From Miscanthus floridulus (lineage: Eukaryota; Streptophyta; Magnoliopsida; Poales; Poaceae): a stretch of 64,000 nucleotides of DNA. Position 1 is the stretch's first letter. Each line of letters starts with the position of its first letter. The notes under the pieces are model-generated. The model saw only the letters and a program-made list of their open reading frames with translations, had not been told where the DNA came from and ran no database searches. This document shows positions 55,879 to 64,000 of the stretch, in pieces. The stretch is from assembly GCF_019320115.1 (NCBI RefSeq), contig NC_089584.1, forward strand, positions 75,144,791-75,208,790, read 5' to 3'. Both the position numbers and the translations under genes were made by a program.

Positions 55879-57461
55879 TGAAAGCATCTAGGCCTCTAGT
55901 TGGATTTCGGTGATTAATGTCAATACAAGATTACTATGACTAACGTGTGTTTTGCAGAGGCAATTAAGTTAGGTCATGGTAATGGAGATCGATTGGGCAA
56001 TCGAGGTTGTCATGCCCCTACGATGGAAATCGTTTTGGTTTTCAAAGGATGGACGACAAGGTTAAGGATAACTAGTTCTAAGTGTCGATTGGAGTTGGAG
56101 AGACACTTAGAGTAGTTTAGGACTTTGTTTTTCCTTTGGCCGTACTATGAAGGGGGGTATGAACGGGTAGCTTGACCTAGTTGAGTCTAGTGAGTTAGGT
56201 GTGGTGCACACTTGTTTAAACTAGCTCTAGGTAGCTCCTATGAATGCCTAAGATCCTTTGGAGCAAACTTCATTCACATATGTTCGAAGTTGGAAGTGAA
56301 TGGAGGGTCAAACACTGACCGGACGCTGGCTCCGATGCGACCAGGACGCTGGCCGCAGGGTCTGATCAGTTCATTTGACCGTGAAGAACAAGTCTGGAGT
56401 GACCAGACGCTGGAAGGTCATGTGACCGGACGCTGAGGGCTAGCGTCCGGTCGACTCCAGTAAGGGTCCTAGACTTGGGAAAGAGTGACCGGACGCGTCC
56501 AGTCAGTGGTGACCGGACCCTGAGTATCTAGCGTCCGGTCGTTTACAGTAAGCATCCAAGAGCGACCGGACGCATCCTGGTCGGTACTGACTGGACCCTG
56601 ACAGCGTCCGGTCATCATTTGAAAACTGTTCGTGGGTTGAACTACCGGAGCGTCCTGGTCAAAACGATCGGAGCGTCCGGTCATCCCAGCAGAAGCTCAT
56701 AACGGTTTGTTTTTCAGGCTGCCTTATAAATAGAGGCTCCACTCGTGAGTGGAGTAACTTTTGCTCATTCCAACAGCTGAGAAACACTGTTTGTGAGTGC
56801 CAAGAAGAGCAAGGTCCTAGTGAGGTGTTTGTGATTTGAGAATCCAAGAGAGTAGCCTCACTAGCAAATCAAGAGTAGCAAAGTGTGCATCCATCTTCTC
56901 ATTAGGCTTCGCGTGGTCAAGTGAGAGTTCGTGCTTGTTACTCTTGGTGATCGCCATCACCTAGACGGCTTGGTGGTGATTGGGAGTTTAGTGTTCACCC
57001 GGCGGAGCTTGTGGGTGACCCAACTCAAGTTGTGAGCGGCTTTGGGTGATTCGCAGCGATGGAGTGTCGAAGAATCAACCCGTAGAGAGCACTTGATCCT
57101 TGCGTGGATCAAGGGGGAGCTACACCCTTGCGCGGGTGCTCCAACGAGGACTAGTGGGGAGTGGCTGACTCTCCGATACCTCGGCAAAAACATCGCCGCG
57201 TTCCTTACTCTCTCTATTTACTTTGAGCACTTACTTTGAGCATTTACTTTGAGCAATTCAATACTTGTTTTACATCCATAGAATTGCTTGCTAGAGTAAG
57301 TTTGGAACTTAGGTTGTGAGGTTGTTGTGCATTAGTTTGATATAAACACTTGTCTAGGCACAAGGGGTTAATTGGGCTATCCGTAGGATTTGATTATTGC
57401 AAGAGAATTTAGAATTAGCCCAATTCACTCTCCCCCCCTCTTGGGCATCTTGATCCTTTCA
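55879..57461 (+). repeat. 3' LTR of the Sirevirus
   Basis: It matches the 5' LTR end to end (1583 vs 1576 bp). Its TATA box is at 56725-56732 and its CCGGACGC motif array at 56310-56690. Several one-base insertions relative to the 5' LTR lie within CG or CCAG contexts (see findings). Confidence 0.9.
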
Positions 57462-58758
57462 CCCTAAAATGGAGATTTTGGAGACAAAGAGACAAACACA
57501 TACAAGTAATCTCAAGCAATCACAACAACAACAAGCACGTGGGACACAAGGATTTATCCTAAGATTCGGCAACCCCACAAAGGAGCTCCTACGTCCTTGT
57601 TGTTGAGGTGACCACCAAGGTCGGAGTCTTTTCCACCTCCTTGCCTCTCTCAAAGCGACCACAAAGGTCACTTGAGCTTTCCACTAAGAAATCAAAGGGT
57701 GATACAAACTTCCCAAGGCTCTTCCACAAGATGGAAGCTCTTGGGCAACGCCTAGCTGGCTAGGGGTAAAGCCCCAAGAGTAATAGACGCAAAATCAACT
57801 GGCTTGACAAAGAAATCAAGTGCTCAAGTTTTCCAAAGTGATGCTCTCACTTAATCCACTCTCCTTTCACTTAAAACCTGAAGGGAATCGAAGATTGGAG
57901 CTAAGGGGGAAGGAGAGGGGAGCTTTAGTTGCTTGGGAGCTGTTGAGCGCGAAGTGGGTCAGCAGTGAGTGAGTCCATGATAGTTAGAAGTGAAGAGAGG
58001 AGTATTTATACTCCAAGTGAAAATTCAACCGTTCAGATCTACGTCGGGAGTCCCGATGCAGATCTCGGGACTTTCAACATTAACAGAAAACACTGTTCAC
58101 AACGGGTCAGAAGTCTGCGGGTGCAAGTCAGTGTCGGAACTCTCGGCAAACATCAGGACTTCCGATGGTCGGGACTTTCGACGCGCATAGTTTGAACAAA
58201 CAGTCAGCACCACTGATGCCGGGACTTCCGGCTTGGGTCAAGTCAGTGTCGGAACTCCCGACAAATGTCGGGACTTTCGACGGTCGGGACTTCCAACGAT
58301 CGTTGGGACTCCCGACGAGCACAGATAGCCAGCCAGTTAGAAGCAAGGGTGCCGGGACTCCCAGCTTAGGTCGGGAGTTCCGACATACGTCGGGACTTCC
58401 GACATCCACAGACATAGAAAAATTATTCTATGTGTTCGTGAAGTGCTAGAGTGTCTCCCTTTTGATTTTATTTAAATGCTTGAGCACTCTATCTTCCTTA
58501 GACCAACTAAATTTGCATCCCTCTTTATAGTACGGTAGATCCTAAACTCAAAATCAAAATTAAAAACCTTTGGAGATCGTTTTGAGTTCTTCCGCCCTTA
58601 CAACTTCAAGAATTGAGGGATACCATTTCATCTTTATCAACTCTTTGATTCTTTCCACGGGACTAATAGGTGCAACATATCTCATTTAGATCATATTAGT
58701 CCCTAATTTGGATGTCATCAATACACCAAAACCCACTTAGGCGGCAAATGCACTTTCA
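57462..58758 (-). repeat. Truncated LTR of a second copia (Sirevirus-type) family, minus strand
   Basis: On minus it starts TGAAAGTGCATTTGCCGCCT, then AAGTGGGTTTTGGTGTATTG, a typical Sirevirus LTR start, at 58758. It carries its own array of short palindromic motifs, GTCGGGA(C/G)T(C/T)CCGAC type, at about 58040-58400. The other end is missing: the sequence abuts the Sirevirus 3' LTR at 57461 without a TG/CA end or TSD. No internal domain is attached, so it is a solo or truncated LTR. Confidence 0.65.
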
Positions 58759-59953
58759 CATACCCCTTCATTCCAAGCACTGATCAATTCATCATAAATA
58801 GGCTCCATGTACACGCCCATTTTGTTTCTCGGGTGTCCAGGAATGATCAACGTCAAGAATATGTTTTGCCGTTGAAGGAGGACCCCAGGGGGGGGGGAGA
58901 TTGAGGGGGATAGCGAACATGGGCCAACAAGTGTATGGGGCCGACATCATTCCATAAGGATTGAACCCATCCGTTGCCAGCGCAACACGTACATTACGGG
59001 CCTCAAGATCTTTGTCATGATGCTTGCGATTAAAGCTTTTCCATGCTTCACCATCAGCTGGATGTATCATCTTGTCAGGATTATATCAAATGCCATTCTT
59101 GTGCCATGTCATCTGTTTTGTAGACTCCTTGGTCATGAATAGCCGTTGGAGCCTTGGTATGATCAGAAGGTGCCATAGGACTTTCATGGGGATCTCAAGC
59201 TGCTCCTTCTGGCCATCACCTTTGTCTACCTCCACATACCTAGAGGATTTACACTTTGGACAATACTTTGCATCCTTGTGATCTTTCCTAAATAGGACGC
59301 ACCCCTTCGAACAACAATGTATCTACTCATACGACATCTTAAGTGCACGAAGGAGTCTCTGTGACTCGTAGAAGCTGCTCGGTAGAATATGACCCTCCGG
59401 AAGCAGCCCACCAATAACTGCCAACATACCATCGAAGCAGGCTCAACTCATGTTGTACTGGGACTTCAACCCCATTAGGTGTCCAATGGCATCCAGTTGA
59501 GAAACCATTGCCTTCTCATGTAGGAGCTTCTATGTCAAAGACAACATTTGGTAGAACGCCTTTCCGGTTGGCTCTGGCTCCTCCTCCTCCATTGGTCTTT
59601 CAGCGAACGTTACTTCGTGAAAGTCACCTAACCATCCTACTACCCTCGCCATCAGCATCAAATGCCTCCAAGCGTGGTCTCACCACCTCCTCTCTAGTAC
59701 AATGGGCTTCACCATGTAACACCCACTGGGTATAGTTTGGCATAAATCCATACTTGCAAAGATGTTCCCCCATGATCTTCCTTGTTTTTCTTTTCCTGTT
59801 TCCGCATTCGCTATAGGGACAGAATGTGTCTCTCGCTCCATTAGCTGCCTTGCCAAATGCTTGGTTCAAGAAACCCTCGGTCTTGTCCATCCGTTCAGGG
59901 GTGATTTCAGCCTGACTTGGGTGGCCCATGTACATCCACTCACGGTTATCCAT
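58759..59953 (-). pseudogene. TNP2-type transposase, N-terminal part (element F)
   Basis: It starts MDNREWMYMGHPSQAEITPE at 59953, followed by the zinc pattern FCPYSECGNRKRKTRKIMGE ... LCKYGFMPNYTQWVLHGEAH (to 59624). After a decayed stretch (59226-59432, with a displaced frame showing the gap region) the core continues MIHPADGEAWKSFNRKHHDK ... VALATDGFNPYGMMSAPYTC (58792-59070). It ends at the LTR insertion, before the LDVMHIEK-type motif that follows in the intact family. It is a truncated and broken transposase. Confidence 0.75.
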
Positions 59954-61290
59954 CCTTTAGCATATACATGAGCGAGTAATATAACCACCAATTGCATTTG
60001 AACGGCATGCCTACTGTCTAATGGGTGAGGATAGGTCCTAATTCCACCTGCGGATGCGTAGATGAGGTTAGTTTACATGCTCTACTCCGATCCAAGATAG
60101 AATTTTGGCAGCACCTCCCCACTGTTCTCCCGATACACGTCCTGGAAGGGAGAGTGTGTATCTAGAGAACAACAAGGAGGTGGTGCTGAAACTTTGTCTC
60201 GGATCGAAGCAGAACATGGAAACTACCCCATCTACGCATCTGTGGGCTATCCAAAAAAAGTGGACAATCTGAAAGAGATACGGTCTTAGATATGCGAAGA
60301 TCCGCATACCTCCAATCATATCTGTTTCGAACGGGAGACGCCTAACTGGGTTACACCGATCTATGACAATGATAAGGAAGAGATGTTATTTATACCTAGG
60401 GTGGCGGTGGAGTTAGGCTAGCGGGGTAGTGGTGAGGCGACGCTGTGCAGGTAGGACCGCAGCGTCGATGAAGACGATCGGGGGTCACCTACGTACTTCG
60501 GGTCTCCTCTGACGGGTCCTGCTCTGCAAAAGAAGAATTATAATACTATAAGTTAAAAATTTTGGTAGAACCTCCCCTGTACGGGGAGGTTTCCAAAACC
60601 TGCAAGAAAAAAGCCGGCACAATGGCCAACAGCATATATACAGCACGAAGGCCCACACATCCACGTACGGCATGAAGGCCCACACATCCACATACGGCAC
60701 GAAGGCCATCAATGACATACAAGGCACGAAGGCCGACAACCGGGGGGGCTTTATACCTTGGGTGGCGGTGGAGTCGGGTGATGTGGTGCCAGGGTCACCT
60801 TCGTCTCCAGCAAGGGGTGGGGACGACGATGGGGACGAATGGCGAGGGGCGTGGCCGGCGGCCGAGGCTCCTCCTCCTCCCTTCTCCTTCCTCCTCCTCC
60901 TCCCTTCTCCTCTCCTCCACCTCCCTTCTCCTCTCCTCCACCTCCCTTCTCTCCTCTACTCCCTTGCTCCTCCTCTCCTCCACTCCGGCGGTTTAGGGGC
61001 GAGGGGCAGCCGGGGCAGGGCACCACCAGTAGGTCTGTGTCCAGCGGCGGAGTGGGGCTGGGGCGAGGCCGGCTACAGCGGAGGTCGGGCGGCGGGGGGG
61101 GGGGGGGGGGGGGCAGGGCTAGGGCAGGGCGGCGCACCACCGGCCGAGGAGGGTAGACTCAGGCACGGGCCGGCCACGGCAGAGGTCCGGCGGCGCCGGT
61201 GGTCCGCAACGGTGGGGCGGGGCCAGGGCGTGCAGCTGTGAGAGGGAGAGTGGGAGAGTGGGAGCGGGTGGACCGGCCCGCTAGGGTTAA
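59954..61290. other. Leader region of element F with simple tandem repeats and a poly-G tract
   Basis: 60640-60740 holds three to four copies of a 27-30 bp unit, GGCACGAAGGCCCACACATC plus CACATAC. 60870-60960 is a CTCCTCC-rich tract with a 27-bp repeat. 61094-61113 is a run of 20 G. The GC-rich open frames on both strands (60672-61241, 60751-61140) come from these repeats. Confidence 0.5.
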
Positions 61291-61390
61291 CTGGGGCGGC
61301 CCTTTGCCGAGTGCCGAGATGCGGGCACTCAGCAAAGAAATTCAGGGGGGGTTTCTTTTAATCCCAAAGATGAAAAAAAATTATGAATAT

Positions 61391-62456
61391 TCTTTGCCGA
61401 GTACTGCAAGCCTGGCACTCGGCAAAGATGTTCTTTTACCGAGTGCCAATTCCGACACTCGACAAAGTATTTTTATTTTTTTTATTTTTTGTTTTCAAAT
61501 TTTGTCTGTGGCATTTATACAGTACCTTGAAGCACATGTTCCAATTTGGAACTTTTCTATGACTTTTTGGTATATTTTTTAAATTTTTTATGTTTACTTG
61601 AATTTTTCTCAAAAAAGTAAATTTGAATTGCAGGTGCATGAAATATTATAATTTAGCGATTCAAAAAATGGTATTCATGTTTTTGAGTGTATTTTGAGGC
61701 CGTGTGCAGGGACATTCGTGAAATTTCAAACATCTATTTCACGAAACATGACCACCAACTTGTTAAAAAAGTGATTTTTAATTATATAAAATACAAACAA
61801 AGTCCGAAAATCATGAAACTTGTTGAGGTGTTGTGTCATCGCATGTAGAGGTTGTAGTAAAAAATTTAGAAGTTTCCGAGCAAGTTGTGATGTACGATGC
61901 CTAAAATCCAGACATCTCGTCACATATGGAGATGTCTGGGTTTTAGGCATCGTATGTCACAACTTGCTCAGAAACTTTTAAATTTTTTACCATAGCCTCT
62001 ACATGCGATGACACGACACCTCGACAAGTTTCATGATTTTTGGACTTCGTTTGCATTTTATATAATTAAAAACACTTTTTTAACAAGTTGGTGGTCATAT
62101 TTCGTGAAACAGATGTTCGAAATTTCACGAATGTCCCTGCACATGGCCTCAAAATACACTAAAAACATGAATACCATTTTTTGAATCGCTAAATTCCAAT
62201 ATTTCATGCACCTGCAGTTCAAATTTACTTTTTCGAGAAAAATTCAAGTAAACATAAAAAATTTAAAAAATATACAAAAAGTCATAGAAAAGTTCCAAAT
62301 TGAAATATGTGCTTCAAGGTACTGTATAAATGCCATAGAAAAAAATTGAAAATAAAAATAAAAATAAATAAAAATACTGTGCCGAGTGTCGGAATTGGCA
62401 CTCGGCAAATGAACCTCTTTGCCGAGTGCCAGGCTTGCAGCACTCGACAAAGATAG
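61391..62456. repeat. Long hairpin: two arms of about 528 bp around a 10-base loop
   Basis: The left arm 61391-61918 and right arm 61929-62456 are near-perfect inverse copies. The loop is GTCACATATG at 61919-61928, flanked by ATGCCTAAAATCCAGACATC on the left and GATGTCTGGGTTTTAGGCAT on the right. The arms include TTTGCCGAGTG/CACTCGGCAAA motifs at their outer ends and an AT-rich inner part. Arm mismatches are few and scattered. No coding frame crosses it. Confidence 0.9.
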
Positions 62457-62751
62457 CACGTTTGCCGAGTGCTAACGGCCAGCACTCGGCAAAGGATGAC
62501 GGAGGGGCCACCGGCGTCGCCTGAGGTATTTTCCCAAGGGTTATTCTTTGCCGAGTGCTTGACACTCGGTAAAGAGGACGTTTGCCGAGTGTCCCTCTTT
62601 GCCGAGTGTTTGGTACTCGGCAAAGACGGCCTTTGCCAAGTGCCGGCTTTGCCGAGTGCGGCACTCGGCAAACTGCCTCTTTGCCGAGTGCCCGTGTTTC
62701 GACACTCGGCAAAGCGCCGAGCACTCGGCAAAGAGCGCGTCTCCTGTAGTG

Positions 62752-63320
62752 ATGTTGTTTGCATGAAAATTTAGGATAAAGAAACTCAAAACATACAGAA
62801 AATAGTAGGTCCATATATTGGGTAAAGGGCTCCCTGAAAATGTTGGTTGCACAACATGTGATTGTGGATACCCATTGAAACAATCAATGTCCATCGGCTT
62901 ATTCACATTTAAGTACTTCCTATAGCTTTTTCAAGCTTAAACTTATTGGATAAGGCCTGGAGCTTCGCACTCATTCTTGTTTATGGAAAAAAAATTGGTC
63001 AGTTACCTATTGAAACACCATCCCAATGAGTGCACAAGGAAATCATATATATCAAAATAAAATTGGCATACCCCAAAGGCATTGCCTATAGACATGATAG
63101 GTTTGCAAAGTTTTCGTCAACTATATCATCTTCGTTCATGCAGTCATGCTCACAGTCAACGTGAAGAAGAAATAGAGTCGCCTTGTCTTCTTTTTTCCTC
63201 ATGTATTGCATTTAAAATCATGCAATCCTTTGGATTTATTACATCTTCATCATAGCTCGTCTCTTCTAAATCCTTTGGTCCTTTTTATACTATTTAGGAG
63301 GTGGCCCACACAACTGGATT
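62752..63320 (-). other. Possible exon fragments of an unknown CACTA-type gene
   Basis: On minus, SYRKYLNVNKPMDIDCFNGY and PLPNIWTYYFLYVLSFFILN (about 62780-62920) and an acidic CEHDCMNEDDIVDENFANL stretch (about 63090-63160) read like protein fragments, with intron-like spacers. The first resembles linkers near Ulp1-type proteases carried by some grass CACTA elements, but this is weak. Element F inserted into this sequence. Confidence 0.25.
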
Positions 63321-63324
63321 CAGG

Positions 63325-63575
63325 TTCTTTGCCGAGTGCCTGAGCCAAATTACACTCGGCAAAGAACACACGGCAAAAATTTGATCAGCAAAGCACTCTT
63401 TGCCGAGTGTCTTTTATTGGGCACTCGGCAAAGAAAAGCGACTGTCACGGCGCCAGCCCCGTTGACGGTCGCTTTGCCGAGTGCCAACCCTACAGGCACT
63501 CGACAAAGTTTTTTTATTTTTTATTTTTAAAAATTCTTTGCCGAGTGCCCTCTATCCGGCCCTTGGCAAAGATGC
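63325..63575. repeat. TTTGCCGAGTG repeat cluster
   Basis: Eight or more CTTTGCCGAGTGCC / GGCACTCGGCAAAG motifs occur with no CACTAC end nearby. This is a second copy of the subterminal region of the element F family. Confidence 0.65.
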
Positions 63576-63741
63576 TAGTCATCGCTTTTCTTATTTAGAA
63601 GTTGATGTAGGCTTAGTTTCATAGAACAGTAGGTGAACTTTGTTGTATGTGGTCAATCAAACAATGAATTTGTTCTAGGTGTACATATGCTATTATTTGA
63701 CTTTGTTATATGTGGACTTATTATTAGACTTTGCATTAAAC

Positions 63742-63745
<4 letters not shown>

Positions 63746-63824
<79 letters not shown>
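63746..63824. repeat. (TA)n microsatellite, 79 bp
   Basis: An uninterrupted TA dinucleotide run. Confidence 0.95.
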
Positions 63825-63827
<3 letters not shown>

Positions 63828-64000
63828 CATATGCTATTAGTAGTTGTCCGCGGCCAAAACTAACCATGATCGTGTCACAGCCATGACTCATCGTCGCCTG
63901 TTACCCCGTTGCCAAAGAACTGATCGGCAACAAGAAGCGGCTGATATCGCTAGGATGGGAGAGCCGCATGATCCGACAAACGGTGATAGTGTCAATCAGG

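Larger units (their letters stand above)
44184..57461 (+). mobile_element. Sirevirus-like Ty1/copia retrotransposon, 13.3 kb
   Basis: Two direct LTRs (44184-45759 and 55879-57461) bound a PBS, gag, pol in PR-INT-RT-RNaseH order (copia), an extra 3' ORF and a polypurine tract. The large Gag with zinc knuckles, the extra ORF after pol and repeated GGGGGAG purine motifs before the 3' LTR are features of Sireviruses. By eye the LTRs differ at roughly 40 sites in about 1580, so the insertion is not very recent. The flanking 5-mers (GATTG left, CCCTA right) do not match. Gag has an amber codon and a frameshift, the 3' ORF has many amber codons, and pol is open. Confidence 0.9.
58759..62751 (-). mobile_element. 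CACTA element F (TTTGCCGAGTG family), truncated at its TNP2 gene
   Basis: The terminus read on minus is CACTACAGGAGACGCGCTCT at 62751, followed by repeated TTTGCCGAGTG subterminal motifs (62380-62751), well known from grass CACTA elements. The bases after it are ATG. Inside are the long hairpin (61391-62456), a GC-rich leader and the 5' part of TNP2 (58759-59953). The element is cut at 58758 by the minus-strand LTR; the remainder is not in the window. Confidence 0.7.

Noticed and set aside
60672..61241. GC-rich coding genes at 60672-61241 (+) and 60751-61140 (-)
   Set aside because: The frames come from CTCC and poly-G repeats in a CACTA leader; no domain is visible.

Overview
This is intergenic, transposon-dense nuclear DNA from a grass. 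The repeat vocabulary (the TTTGCCGAGTG and TCACTGTCGGTTT families of CACTA subterminal repeats, a large Sirevirus with ACCGGACGC motifs in its LTRs, Tourist/PIF elements) suggests a panicoid grass, probably Andropogoneae. That placement is inference; no database was searched. The only intact host-type gene is a small arabinogalactan peptide (AGP) gene at 42787-42984 (-), with a decayed duplicate at 24963-25156 (-). Nearly everything else is transposable element, mostly inactivated and often nested.

Layout. 1-3170: non-coding, probably old LTR-element debris. 3200-23491: a compound CACTA region. It holds a decayed ORF1 (Transposase_24 type, 3200-5230), a separate RNase H1-N/viroplasmin-like exon (5728-5964), one CACTA terminus at 7117 and another at 23491, a decayed minus-strand TNP2 transposase (19126-22440) and an unrecognised minus-strand multi-exon gene (8404-10960). 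Between these ORFs lie two inverted tandem arrays of about 160-bp units that each carry tRNA-like A and B boxes (7150-7745 and 18495-18905). Element A (10979-18122, TSD TTA) is nested inside. 23560-24640: a GTTGC-rich repeat tract. 25897-36616: CACTA element E (TSD GCT), the full-length relative of A. Both have ORF1 on minus and TNP2 on plus, diverging from a centre with a 39-bp minisatellite and a hairpin. A has lost most of TNP2 and gained a glutamine-rich, host-like coding fragment in an ORF1 intron.

36617-41800: a PIF/Harbinger element (37694-41666) with a Myb/SANT-like ORF on minus and a DDE transposase on plus. A foldback element sits between the two genes and itself contains a 197-bp hAT-like MITE with a perfect 8-bp TSD. 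44184-57461: a Sirevirus-like Ty1/copia element of 13.3 kb, with two LTRs of about 1.58 kb, initiator-Met tRNA PBS, gag, open pol, a long extra 3' ORF broken almost only by amber codons, and repeated polypurine motifs. It lacks matching TSDs. 57462-58758: a truncated minus-strand LTR of a second copia family, inserted into a CACTA TNP2 gene (58759-59953, element F). The terminal part of F carries a 528-bp-arm hairpin (61391-62456) and ends at 62751. The window closes with more TTTGCCGAGTG repeats and a 79-bp (TA)n tract.

How the parts relate. CACTA ORF1 and TNP2 products would act together on subterminal repeats. The AGP gene is the only local gene with a likely cell-wall role. The most unusual signals are the inverted tRNA-like arrays, the amber-only decay of the Sirevirus 3' ORF against exclusive CAA glutamine codons in gag-pol, the long hairpin and the intronic gene capture in element A.
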